From Myxococcales bacterium (GTDB taxonomy: Bacteria > Myxococcota > Myxococcia > Myxococcales > Myxococcaceae): a stretch of 53,033 nt of DNA. Below the pieces are notes generated by a model. The model was not told the DNA's origin. It made no database searches and was given only the letters and a program-made list of their open reading frames with translations. Shown here one piece after another: positions 42,183 to 51,318 of this stretch (the stretch's first letter is position 1; every line of letters begins with the position of its first letter). The translations under genes were made by a program, and so were the position numbers. The DNA lies in the NCBI GenBank assembly GCA_020846875.1, contig JADLDB010000007.1:1-53033 (forward strand), written 5' to 3'.

Positions 42183-43802
42183 ATGGGCGGCATGCCCCGT
42201 CTTCGAGTCCCCCTCGTCGTGGTGGTGGCGCTGTCGGCCGCGGGCTGCGGCACCGAGGTGCCGTCGCCGTGCGAGCCGTCGAGCTGCACCGGGTGCTGCA
42301 GCACAACGGGAGAGTGCCTCGCGGGCGATACGCTCGACGCGTGCGGGCACGGCGCCGGCGCGTGTGAGGCGTGTGGCGCGGGCCTCGAGTGCCGTGCGGC
42401 CAGCTGCGTGACGCCCGGCACGGGAGGGGGCGCGGGGGGCGGCCTCGGCGGCGGTGGGGGCGATGCCGGCGGAGCCGGAGGCGGTGCGGGGGGCGGCGGT
42501 GACGACGGCGGCACGGGCGGTGGAGGTGGAGGTGGAGGTGGAGGCAGCGCGGACGCCGGCGCCGGCGGCGACGCGGGCGCGCCGGTGTGGCTGCTCGATA
42601 CGGGGCTGACCGCGAACGAGCTGGGCGTGCTGGTGAACGAGCTCGACCCGCAGTCCGTCCTCGTCGGCGACCGCTACGTGGCGGCGCGCGGCATCCCGGC
42701 GCGGAACGTGGTGCGGCTCTTCTTCGACGCCGGCACGGCCACCACGCTGCCCTCCGCCGTCTTCGCGCCGCTCAAGGCGCAGGCCGACGCGGTGGCGCTC
42801 GACGCGGGGCTGCAGGCCTGGGCCATCACGTGGACCCGGCCCTACCGCGTGGACTGCATGTCCATCGGCACGGCCTTCGCGGTGGGCTTCGACGCGGGCT
42901 TCTGCAGCACGCCCTGCCGCGCCACCGCCGCGCTGCCCACCTTCGACGACGAGGGCGGGCGCGACGGCGGGCGCTCGGCGCACCGGCCCTTCGATAGCTT
43001 CGGCGTGCGGCCCACGATGATGCTGGCGACGGGCGCAGACGCGGCCACCGCCTTCGACGTCATCGCGCGCGGCGTCGCGGCCGACGGGACCAACCCGCGC
43101 GGCTCGGGCTGGTTCTTCCGCACCACCGACGCGGCGCGCAGCGTGCGCTGGAGCGAGTTCCGCAACGTCACGCTGCCGCAATGGACACCGGACGGAGGGC
43201 TCGACCTCACGTACGTCGACGCGATGGACGGCGGCGCCCAGGTGCTGTCCCAAGCCACCGACGTCCTGTTCTACTTCCAGGGCCTGGCCAGCGTCGCCAG
43301 CATCGACACCAACACCTACCGGCCGGGGGCGGTGGCCGATCACCTGACGTCCTACGGCGGCCAGGTGCCCACCAGCGGGCAGATGAGCGTGCTGCGGTGG
43401 CTCGAGGCGGGCGCGACCGCCAGCTACGGCACCGTCGTCGAGCCGTGCAACTACACGGCGAAGTTCCCCAACACGACGGTGCTGCTCAGCCACTACTACC
43501 GCGGGGAGCCCATCATCGAGGCGTACTGGAAGAGCGTGTCCATGCCCGGCGAAGGGCTGTTCGTCGGCGAGCCGCTGGCGCGGCCGTGGACGCCGAGGTG
43601 GACGTGGGACGCCGCCACGCGCACCTTGACGCTCACCACCACGCAGTTCAAGCCGGGGCTGCGCTACGGCGTCGAGGCGGCGCCGTCCTCCGCAGGTCCG
43701 TGGACGCGCGTGCAGTCGGGGCTGGCGACGGCGCGGCACGGGCCCACGACGCTGACGGTGCAGCCGGCGACGCAGGCCTTCTATCGGCTGGTGCGCGAGT
43801 GA
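42183..43802 (+). CDS. TIGR03790-type lipoprotein
   Basis: 539 residues. Signal (MPRLRVPLVVVVALSAAGC) and a Gly/Asp-rich linker precede the domain. The linker (about 80-140) follows a Cys-rich segment with CCSTTGEC. The domain has the TIGR03790 landmarks: VLVNELDPQSVLVGDRYVAARGIPARNVVRL near its start, YFQGLASVASIDTNTYRPGAVADHLTS in the middle and HYYRGEPIIEAYWKSV towards the end. The family is uncharacterised and found in Myxococcota, Acidobacteria and others. It also has a C-terminal beta-rich tail. It is divergent from the helical protein gene. Alternative start: ATG at 42192. Confidence 0.8.
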   Translation: MGGMPRLRVPLVVVVALSAAGCGTEVPSPCEPSSCTGCCSTTGECLAGDTLDACGHGAGACEACGAGLECRAASCVTPGTGGGAGGGLGGGGGDAGGAGGGAGGGGDDGGTGGGGGGGGGGSADAGAGGDAGAPVWLLDTGLTANELGVLVNELDPQSVLVGDRYVAARGIPARNVVRLFFDAGTATTLPSAVFAPLKAQADAVALDAGLQAWAITWTRPYRVDCMSIGTAFAVGFDAGFCSTPCRATAALPTFDDEGGRDGGRSAHRPFDSFGVRPTMMLATGADAATAFDVIARGVAADGTNPRGSGWFFRTTDAARSVRWSEFRNVTLPQWTPDGGLDLTYVDAMDGGAQVLSQATDVLFYFQGLASVASIDTNTYRPGAVADHLTSYGGQVPTSGQMSVLRWLEAGATASYGTVVEPCNYTAKFPNTTVLLSHYYRGEPIIEAYWKSVSMPGEGLFVGEPLARPWTPRWTWDAATRTLTLTTTQFKPGLRYGVEAAPSSAGPWTRVQSGLATARHGPTTLTVQPATQAFYRLVRE

Positions 43803-43849
43803 CGGCGTCGCGCGCCTGACGTCGCAGGCCAGAAGGTCGGCTTCCCTCT

Positions 43850-44785
43850 TCAGTTCTGCGCCAGCGCGACCCAGCCCCCGTTGGGGTGCAGGACCACCAG
43901 CGTCAGCTCTCGGTCAATGCGCGCGGACTCGTCCAGGAGCGCGCGGAGCTTCGGCGGCAGGTTGGACGAGTGCGCGCTGTAGGCGCCCTGCACCGACGCG
44001 ACCCACTCACCGTCGGCGCGAATCGAGACAGAGTGCAGCTTCGCCAGGCCACCAGAGAGGTTGTCGACACTCACGACGAGCGCAGAGGGGACGCCGCTCG
44101 CCTCCCGGTAATTGCGTCCAAAAACGATGAGGTAGCCATCACGCGAGAAAGCCAGGTGGTGGAGCTTCCCCCCGTCGTCGGACGCTCGCTGCGCGGCCGC
44201 AGGGAAAGCCGCGGCGATGCCCTCGTTGGACCACATGATCGATCTCTCTGCGTGGATGAAGGCCCAGCCCCCCGTAGGCGTGAAGACCACCGAGCGAATC
44301 TCCTCCGCGCGCTGCGCCACCTTGGACAACTCATCGACGAGGGCCTTCGGCGCGCCACGCGCATGCACCGCGTTCTTGCCCCAAACGAGGACGATGCCTT
44401 TCCCGTCGGGCGTGAAGGCGATGGTCGAGATCCGAAAGCCCGCCTCGACGTAGTTGCGGATGATGGCGAAGTGGTCCGCCGACAGGCCTTCGTGCCACAT
44501 CCGCGTGGCTCCCTTCGCCTCCTTCTTCATCCTGGGCACGGAGCGAAGGGCCTGGCGGCTCTCTTCACGCGCCGCCTCGACGTGCTTGGCCTTGAGCTCC
44601 TGCTCTTGTCTCTCCAGCTCGCGCCGATGCGCCTCCTGCTCCTTCCGGCGCTCGTCTTCTCGCTTCTCTTCCCGATGCCGCTCCTCACGCTCCTCACGCT
44701 CTCGACGCTCTTCTTCGAACCACTCATCGGCGAGCACGGCACCTGACGCCAGCGTCACGCAAATCACCACAATGGGTTTGAGCAT
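43850..44785 (-). CDS. Secreted coiled-coil protein, unknown function
   Basis: 311 residues. Signal peptide MLKPIVVICVTLASGAVLA. Then about 60 residues are almost entirely charged (repeated EER, REE, KRE), predicted as one long helix or coiled coil. The remaining 200 residues have four or so similar beta-strand units with short repeats such as GGWAFIHA, DGYLIVFGR, DGEWVASVQG and GGWVALAQN, resembling a WD/beta-propeller-like repeat. No enzyme motif. Neighbour genes give no hint. The frame extends to 44833, but the ATG at 44785 gives a good signal peptide. Confidence 0.7.
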   Translation of the reverse strand: MLKPIVVICVTLASGAVLADEWFEEERREREEREERHREEKREDERRKEQEAHRRELERQEQELKAKHVEAAREESRQALRSVPRMKKEAKGATRMWHEGLSADHFAIIRNYVEAGFRISTIAFTPDGKGIVLVWGKNAVHARGAPKALVDELSKVAQRAEEIRSVVFTPTGGWAFIHAERSIMWSNEGIAAAFPAAAQRASDDGGKLHHLAFSRDGYLIVFGRNYREASGVPSALVVSVDNLSGGLAKLHSVSIRADGEWVASVQGAYSAHSSNLPPKLRALLDESARIDRELTLVVLHPNGGWVALAQN

Positions 44786-44926
44786 GCAATGCAGCGTAGC
44801 AAAGAGCGGCCCTGTGGCTAGTCCGTGGAGCAACGCCGGCGCCGCTCGCGGCGGTAGAGGGAGAAGGCGGTGACGGTGTAGCGGCTCACGCCCTTCGGCG
44901 CGCGGAGGCGCGTGCGTCTCGCGCCG

Positions 44927-46483
44927 TCACTCGGGCCAGTGCACCACCGTGCCCAGGAGGCCCACGCCCCACAAGTCCTCTTCGCTGGTGCCGGTCAGGT
45001 CGCGCAGCCCCACGCCGCCGTCGTACAGCACCTCCCAGCGCTGGCCGTTCCACCGCCGCACGCTGCCTTCGTCTTCCACCGCGTAGACGCGGCCGAGACC
45101 AAAGGCGCGCACGCCGGTGAAGTCGTTGGCGGTGGGAAGCGGCGGTAGCCGGAACCAGCCGAAGGGCGTGCGCTCCAGCGCCGTCCCCTCGTCTCCCACC
45201 GCCACCACGCGCTCCGCGTCCAGCACCCAGACGGCGCGCAGCGCTCCGCGCGGAAGGCCCCGCAGCCGCTCGACGTGCTCGTCCACCCAGCCGCCGTCCG
45301 CGCCCAGGCGGAAGGCCTTCATCCGCGTCGGGAAGGCGGACGAGTCGTAGCCCACCGCGTACAGCGACGAAGGGTCCACCCCGTGGAGGTCCTCGAAGCG
45401 GAAGCTGGGCGAGAGGTTGGACGGGCGCTCCTGGCTGGTCAGGCCGTAGGTGCCCCACACCGTGCGCCCGTTGCGCAGCACGCCCACCAGGTCCACGCCC
45501 CCGTCGGCAGTGGAGAAGCCGACGAGGCCGTGCACCGGGTCGGACAACTGCCGGAAGCTGGTGCAGGCGGCGGCGCCCAGGTCGTGCGCGGCGACGCGGC
45601 CGATGCCGTTGTTGCCGCCCGAGAAATACCCGCGGCCGCTCGCCTGGGCCCAGCAGGTGTTGATGTTGCTCGGGCAGGCGGCCGAGACGTCCACGAAGGC
45701 GCCCCCGTCGCGGCGCACCCGCACCTCGCTGCCCCCGGCCAGCCACAGCGCGCCCGGCGCGAAGCTCCAGGCCGTCTCCCAGGTGGGCCCGCCGCCCAGC
45801 ACCCGCGCCCAGGTGACTCCCGCGTCGGCGCAGGCCCCCTCGTCCACCTGGCCGTCGCAGTCGTCGTCCAGCAGGTTGCACACCTCGCCCGCCCCCGGGT
45901 GCGAAAGCCCGTCGCCGTCGTTGCAGTCCCCGTCCACCGGGGCGCGCCAGGCGCCGCACAGGAAGCCGCCCGAGCCCGGCCGACCGAAGGCGTCGAGGTC
46001 CAGGTCCTCGAAGGTGAAGTCGGTGCACATCACCCACCCGGCGTCGAAGCCGCCGCCGGAGTCGATGGGCCCTCCGTCCGGCAGCACGCAGGTGGTGGTG
46101 AAGCAGTCCACCACGTCGAGCGCGCCGCCCAGCTTCAGCTCGCGCCCGTGCGGGTCGACGAGGAAGACGTCGTACCGGCCCGCCGCCACCCCGCCGGGCA
46201 CCACCGCGGCCACCACCGTGTCGGACTGCCAGGTGACGGCCTGAAGGTCCACCTCGACGCCCGGCGCGGACAGCCGCCCGGTGAAGGTGCTGTCCACCAC
46301 GGACTTCGAGGGGTGGTCGAAGTCCAGCGTCACGGAGGGCTTCAGGTGCTGCCCCTGCAGCTCGATGGCGCCGCCCGCCACCTCGTCCACCTTCGACGGC
46401 AGCACGCCGGTGAGCGACGGCGCCGGCCCGGGCGAGGAGCAGCCCACGAAGAGCACGCTGGAGGTGAGGAGGACGACGCGCAT
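44927..46483 (-). CDS. Lipoprotein with MopE-type Asp motif and propeller-like repeats
   Basis: 518 residues. Signal MRVVLLTSSVLFVGCSS is a lipobox. Residues about 20-120 look like an IPT/TIG-like beta-sandwich (GVLPSKVDEVAGGAIELQG). A MopE-type metal-binding motif follows at about 185-225 (DGDCNDGDGLSHPGA, LLDDDCDGQVDEG), with calcium-like loops. The C-terminal half has blade-like repeats ending GTVVHWPE (WGVGLLGTVVHW, VVAVGDEGTALE), as in beta-propellers. Probably cell-surface. Codons upstream of the ATG are not lipoprotein-like, so 46483 is chosen. Confidence 0.8.
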   Translation of the reverse strand: MRVVLLTSSVLFVGCSSPGPAPSLTGVLPSKVDEVAGGAIELQGQHLKPSVTLDFDHPSKSVVDSTFTGRLSAPGVEVDLQAVTWQSDTVVAAVVPGGVAAGRYDVFLVDPHGRELKLGGALDVVDCFTTTCVLPDGGPIDSGGGFDAGWVMCTDFTFEDLDLDAFGRPGSGGFLCGAWRAPVDGDCNDGDGLSHPGAGEVCNLLDDDCDGQVDEGACADAGVTWARVLGGGPTWETAWSFAPGALWLAGGSEVRVRRDGGAFVDVSAACPSNINTCWAQASGRGYFSGGNNGIGRVAAHDLGAAACTSFRQLSDPVHGLVGFSTADGGVDLVGVLRNGRTVWGTYGLTSQERPSNLSPSFRFEDLHGVDPSSLYAVGYDSSAFPTRMKAFRLGADGGWVDEHVERLRGLPRGALRAVWVLDAERVVAVGDEGTALERTPFGWFRLPPLPTANDFTGVRAFGLGRVYAVEDEGSVRRWNGQRWEVLYDGGVGLRDLTGTSEEDLWGVGLLGTVVHWPE

Positions 46484-46607
46484 GGCGACCCTGCAGCCGG
46501 CCAAAGAAGCCGGCGCCAGCGTACCAGAAGCCTCCCTCCTGCGCTCTGGCGCGACACTTGACGACAGGCCCAGCCGCGGCCTCGGGTTGGCTCGCGCCGC
46601 GCAGGCG

Positions 46608-47855
46608 CTACAGCGACGCCAGCGCGGTGGTGAGCGCGCGGTGGTGCGCCTGGCTTCCCGAGAAGGCGAGGTGCCCCACGCCCGGCGCAAACAGCGTCGC
46701 GGTGAGCGACCGAACGTCGTCGGCGGTGACGTTCGCGATGGCCTCGAGCTCGCCCTCGAGGCCGCGGCGGTCCTCCTCCAGCCACCTCGCGCCGAGGAGC
46801 CCGCCGTGCTGAGCGGGGTCCTGGCAGAGCTCGTCGGTGACGCGGAGCATGCACTCCTTCGCCGCGGCGAGCTCGGCGGCCTCAGGGCCCTTGTCGCGCA
46901 GGTCTTTCACGGTGGCGATGACCTCCTGGGCGCAGGCGACGGTGTTCTCCAGTGAGGCCTCGACGTCGATGACCTGCAGGCCGAAGGCGGCCCAGCCGTA
47001 CAGCGCGGCGCGACAGGCATAGGCGATTCCCCGACGGAAGCGCAGCGCGCGGAACAGCCGCCCCTGCGGCCCGGCGCCGAGGAGTTCGTCGACCACCACC
47101 CGCACGGTGTCGCTGCCTTGCCGGCGCAGGAAGGGGAAGCTGAAGCGCAGGTCGCAGCGGCGAGACGGGTTCTCGAAGTGCACGGCGCCGCGCTGGGGAG
47201 CGGGCACCTGAGCGCAGGTGTGCGGCAGCCCGGGCGGGAGCGCCTCGAAGGGGCGCGCGGCCGTGCGGAGCTCGTCGAGCGGGTGCGGGCCGACCACGAT
47301 GAGCGCGAGGTTCCTGCCGACGAAGTAGCGCTGCAGGTGCGCGCGCACGTCGGCCTCGGTGATGGAGGCGATGCTGAGCGCAGTCCCCAGGGGGGAATGG
47401 CGGAAGTGCCCGCGGGCGCCCCACGCCTGCTTCACGCAGCGCTGCTCCGTGGACTCGCCGTCGGCGGCGCGCTGGCGCTCGTCCATGACGACGCGGCGCT
47501 CGACCTCCAGGCCGTTGAGGAGCGGCCGGCACACCATGTCCGCGAGGGCGGCGACGGCGCTGGCGAGGTGGCGCGGCCGCGTCTGGAGCATGAGCGCCGT
47601 CCGGTCGAAGGTGGTCCAGCCGTTGGCGCGCGCGCCGAAAGAGGCGAGGTGCTGCGACAGCTCGCTCGCCGACGGGAAGCGCTCGCAGCCGCGAAAGAGG
47701 AGGTGCTCGACGAAGTGCGCGAGGCCGGAGCGCTCCGGTGGGTCTTCCCGGCTGCCGACGCGGGCGAAGACTTGCGTGGACGAGACGCGGGCGCCCGGCA
47801 GCTCGGCGAGGACGAGCTCCAGGCCGTTGGGCAGGGTGGCGCGGTGCGTCTTCAT
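46608..47855 (-). CDS. M16 family zinc metallopeptidase
   Basis: 415 residues. Inverted zinc motif HFVEH (His47, Glu50, His51) near the N-terminus in GLAHFVEHLLFRG, followed by the expected acidic region (RRVVMDERQRAADGE) that supplies the third ligand. PRHLASAVAALADMV and a C-terminal half with VVVDELLGAGPQGRLFRALR are typical M16 parts. Normal M16 length for the single-chain bacterial members is about 420. Some members are processing peptidases, others insulinase-like; the substrate is unknown. It has no signal peptide, so it is likely cytoplasmic. It is divergent from the SDR gene. Confidence 0.9.
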   Translation of the reverse strand: MKTHRATLPNGLELVLAELPGARVSSTQVFARVGSREDPPERSGLAHFVEHLLFRGCERFPSASELSQHLASFGARANGWTTFDRTALMLQTRPRHLASAVAALADMVCRPLLNGLEVERRVVMDERQRAADGESTEQRCVKQAWGARGHFRHSPLGTALSIASITEADVRAHLQRYFVGRNLALIVVGPHPLDELRTAARPFEALPPGLPHTCAQVPAPQRGAVHFENPSRRCDLRFSFPFLRRQGSDTVRVVVDELLGAGPQGRLFRALRFRRGIAYACRAALYGWAAFGLQVIDVEASLENTVACAQEVIATVKDLRDKGPEAAELAAAKECMLRVTDELCQDPAQHGGLLGARWLEEDRRGLEGELEAIANVTADDVRSLTATLFAPGVGHLAFSGSQAHHRALTTALASL

Positions 47856-47942
47856 CGAACCGCCCAGCGTAACCCACCTTCACCGTCGCCGCGCGGACAA
47901 GCCCCGTGGCGCGTGAAGGCCGAGGCAGCTAAGGGGCTGCCC

Positions 47943-48758
<816 letters not shown>

Positions 48759-48837
48759 GTTGGGCGCGCTTGGGCGCTCCTCATTTGCCGCCTCGAGCGA
48801 CACGCCCTGTCACCGCGCGACGCGGAGCCCTTGAGGT

Positions 48838-49146
48838 ATGCTGCTCGTCGTGGAACAGGTCCGCCAGGTGCTGACGCGCCAACTGGTTCATGCCCGTCGC
48901 GGGTTCACCCTTTCTCGGCAGCGGGAAGAGGTCCGTGAAGCGGCCCTCGAGTGGCTGGCCTTGCACCCCAGCGGAAGGGCCGACGTGGATGAGTGCTGGC
49001 GCGAGGCGCTCTGCGGCGATTCCGAGTTCTCCCGCTTCCTCCAGGGCGACGGCTCGCTAGACGCCTGGACGGGTGGCCTCCCGCTGCGGTGCCTCGTCAG
49101 CTCCCACCCCTTTCCGGATCTCTGGCGATGGTCGGTCCCCCGGTAG
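48838..49146 (+). CDS. Small helical protein, first gene of nucleotidyltransferase module
   Basis: 102 residues. Helical and charged N-terminal half (QVRQVLTRQLVHARR, REEVREAALEWLALH), then a mixed region ending PDLWRWSVPR. It overlaps the nucleotidyltransferase gene by 19 bp, so they are coupled. I infer an antitoxin or accessory protein by analogy with toxin-antitoxin modules; no family is recognised. A GTG at 48850 is a possible start: TATGCT at 48837-48842 resembles a -10 box and lies seven bases upstream of it, suggesting a leaderless mRNA like that of the gene at 9866. Confidence 0.55.
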   Translation: MLLVVEQVRQVLTRQLVHARRGFTLSRQREEVREAALEWLALHPSGRADVDECWREALCGDSEFSRFLQGDGSLDAWTGGLPLRCLVSSHPFPDLWRWSVPR

Positions 49147-49658
49147 CCTGGCGCGTGGCGCAGGACGCGGCGCGGCTCATGAAGGACGGTGAGCTCGTCA
49201 TCTTCGGGAGCGCCGCACTTGCCTTCTGGCTCAGGGAGCCGCCGCAGAGCCGCGACGTGGACGTGTGGACCGAACCCCGCGAGCGCGGCGCTCTCATCGA
49301 GGCGCTGATGGGCGAGCTGTCTTGGTACCACGACAAGTTCTCGATTCACGCCGAGGTCTGGGGGCCGGAGACGTTCAAGGCGCCTCCAGGTTGGCGAGCG
49401 CGGGCCAGGGTCTTTTCCTTCGACGAAGCGTCGGCTGTTCGCGTCGTCTGCGCCCATCCGCACGACGTCGTGCTGGCGAAGCTGGAAAGGCTGGACCCGA
49501 AGGACCAGGAGCAGATCCAGACCGTCCTCCGTCAACTGCCGATGAGTACCCAGCGACTCGATGAGCTGCTGCGGGAATACGACCAGCCGCGCGACGCACA
49601 GCGCGAGGCCCGATTCCAGGCGAGCCTGGCCTGGCTGCGCCGGGAGTTGACGTCCTAG
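49128..49658 (+). CDS. Nucleotidyltransferase-like protein (DUF6036 type)
   Basis: 176 residues. The motif LVIFGSAALAFWLREPPQSRDVDVW contains the GS and D-x-D of minimal nucleotidyltransferases. The rest has HDVVLAKLERLDPKDQEQIQTVL, a helix common in DUF6036/AbiEii-like proteins. Some such proteins are toxins that modify tRNA ends; function here is unproven. It starts at ATG 49128, overlapping the gene before it; the frame is open upstream without gene-like content. The final residues overlap the converging lipoprotein stop. Confidence 0.65.
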   Translation: MVGPPVAWRVAQDAARLMKDGELVIFGSAALAFWLREPPQSRDVDVWTEPRERGALIEALMGELSWYHDKFSIHAEVWGPETFKAPPGWRARARVFSFDEASAVRVVCAHPHDVVLAKLERLDPKDQEQIQTVLRQLPMSTQRLDELLREYDQPRDAQREARFQASLAWLRRELTS

Positions 49659-50065
49659 CGCAGGCCGCCTGAGCGGGACTCGCGGTCGCGCTCGCAGGCA
49701 AAGCCCCCGTCTTCGAGCTGCTGCACCCAGAGGTCCACGCCTGCGTCGTTGATGGAGACCGACACCCGGTGGGGCTGGGGTGCCCCGGGCGCGCCCGCGT
49801 CCTGCGCCCCCTTGAAGAGCTCCTGCGCGTCGAGCCCCGCGACCTCGAGGAGGTGCTCCGAGAGGCACGCCACCGCGCACCGCTTGCGCAGCTCCTCGGG
49901 CAGGCTCGCGACCGCCTGGTCGCATCGCAGGGTCACCGCTCGAGCGCGCTTGAGTTGCTTCGTCATCGCCTCCGGGGAGAGGGCCTCGTCGGGGCGGACC
50001 TCAAGCTTCGGCGCGCAGGCGAGCGCGACGACGACGGCGAAGAGGCTCAGCAGCAGCCGCGGCAT
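49655..50065 (-). CDS. Small lipoprotein
   Basis: 136 residues. Signal MPRLLLSLFAVVVALAC, lipobox Cys17. The mature part has a helical, partly charged region (MTKQLKRARAVTLRCDQAV), Cys at RCDQ, RCAVAC and FACERD, and an end that looks beta-like. No known motif. It lies nine bases downstream of a GNAT gene on the same strand and converges with the nucleotidyltransferase gene, whose stop overlaps by four bases. Probably an outer-membrane or periplasmic lipoprotein of unknown role. Confidence 0.7.
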   Translation of the reverse strand: MPRLLLSLFAVVVALACAPKLEVRPDEALSPEAMTKQLKRARAVTLRCDQAVASLPEELRKRCAVACLSEHLLEVAGLDAQELFKGAQDAGAPGAPQPHRVSVSINDAGVDLWVQQLEDGGFACERDRESRSGGLR

Positions 50066-50074
50066 GCCTTCTCC

Positions 50075-50653
50075 TCAGCTCGCGCGCCTGGCGCCCTGCG
50101 TCAGCACCGGCGAGCGCAGCCGGTACAGCACGTGCCGCCGCAGCGGGTGGCCTTCCGGCAGCCTGGGGTGGTCGAAGTCCTCGCGCGGGTCCCTCGTCAT
50201 CCCCAGCTTCTCCATCACCCGCCGCGACGGCAGGTTGTCCGGTACGGTGAAGGCCACCAGCTCGTCCAGCCCGAGGTTGTGGAAGCCGAAGTTCACCACC
50301 GCGCGCGCCCCCTCCGACGCCAGCCCCCGGCCGTGGTACGGCGACGCCAGCCTCCACCCCACCTCCACGCACGGCGTGAAGGACGCCTCGAAGTTGGGCC
50401 GCGACAGCCCGAGGAAGCCGATGAACTCGCGCGTGTCCTTGAGCTCCGTCGCCCACAGGCCCCAGCCCTCCGCCGCCATGAAGAAACGAATCCGCCCCGC
50501 CAGCGCGTCGCTCTGCGCGCGCGTCAGCTTCGCCGGGAGGAAGCGGGACACCACCGGATCCGCGTTCAACTTCGCGAAGGGCTCCAGGTCCTCGTCGCGC
50601 CACGCCCGCAGCGCCAGCCGCTCCGTCTGCAGCTCCTCGACCGGCCGCGTCAT
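50075..50653 (-). CDS. GNAT-family acetyltransferase (RimJ/RimL-like)
   Basis: 192 residues. LQTERLALRAWRDEDLEPFAKLNADP at the N-terminus and the acetyl-CoA site YHGRGLASEGARAVVNFGF, then VAFTVPDNLPSRRVMEKLGM, are the signature of RimJ/RimL-type N-acetyltransferases. These usually acetylate ribosomal protein N-termini or small amines; the target is unknown. ATG at 50653 is preferred; a GTG one codon upstream is possible. The downstream lipoprotein gene starts 10 bases after its stop. Confidence 0.92.
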   Translation of the reverse strand: MTRPVEELQTERLALRAWRDEDLEPFAKLNADPVVSRFLPAKLTRAQSDALAGRIRFFMAAEGWGLWATELKDTREFIGFLGLSRPNFEASFTPCVEVGWRLASPYHGRGLASEGARAVVNFGFHNLGLDELVAFTVPDNLPSRRVMEKLGMTRDPREDFDHPRLPEGHPLRRHVLYRLRSPVLTQGARRAS

Positions 50654-50709
50654 CACCCCTTCTTACCCCATCGGATCGTCCGCCTTGCCAGTGGCAACCA
50701 AGGTTTGCA

Positions 50710-51318
50710 ATGACGGCGCTCGCCCTCAGTCCACGCCTGATGACGAACGAGCTCGCCACGCTGGCCGACCCGCTGCGCCCCCTGGCGCTGGCCGCTCGCG
50801 ACGGCGAAAGCGTGGCGTTTACGCGACTTTACGAGCGAACCCGGGAGCAGGCCTGGCGGGTGTTGTACCGCGTGGTGGGCCACAGCCCGGACCTCGAGGA
50901 CCTGGTGCAGGAGGCCTACCTTCAGTTGATGAAGGCGCTGCAGCACTACCGCGGCGACTCGAAGGTGAGCACCTTCCTCCACCGGGTGTGCGTCAACGTG
51001 GGGTTGATGTACCTGCGCGGCAAGCGCCGCCGGCCAGAGGAGCTGTCCGACGAGGTGCCGGAGCACCCGACCGGCGAGAACGAGGACCCGGAGCGCGCGG
51101 CGCAGGTGAAGCAGGCGGCGGCGCTGGTGCAGCAGGCGCTGTCCTCGCTGTCGGAGGAGAAGGCGGCCGTCTTCGTGTACCACGACCTCTTGGGGATGAA
51201 GCCGGAGGAGATTTCCGAAGTCGTGGCCTGCCCCGTCAACACCGTGCGCAGCCGCTTGAATCGCGCGCGGCAGGACTTCACCCAGGCGGTGGCGAAGCTG
51301 AAGGGGGGCGCGCGATGA
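50710..51318 (+). CDS. ECF-type RNA polymerase sigma factor
   Basis: 202 residues. Region 2 (about 35-105) has RLYERTREQAWRVLYRVV, DLEDLVQEAYLQLMKAL and KVSTFLHRVCVNVGLMYLRGKRRR; region 4 (about 140-195) has LSEEKAAVFVYHDLLGMKPEEI and VNTVRSRLNRARQDF. This is a two-domain ECF sigma-70 protein. Its stop overlaps the start of the anti-sigma-like gene (ATGA), so the pair is translationally coupled and the sigma factor probably controlled by its neighbour. The true start may be the ATG at 50740 (MTNELATL). Confidence 0.93.
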   Translation: MTALALSPRLMTNELATLADPLRPLALAARDGESVAFTRLYERTREQAWRVLYRVVGHSPDLEDLVQEAYLQLMKALQHYRGDSKVSTFLHRVCVNVGLMYLRGKRRRPEELSDEVPEHPTGENEDPERAAQVKQAAALVQQALSSLSEEKAAVFVYHDLLGMKPEEISEVVACPVNTVRSRLNRARQDFTQAVAKLKGGAR

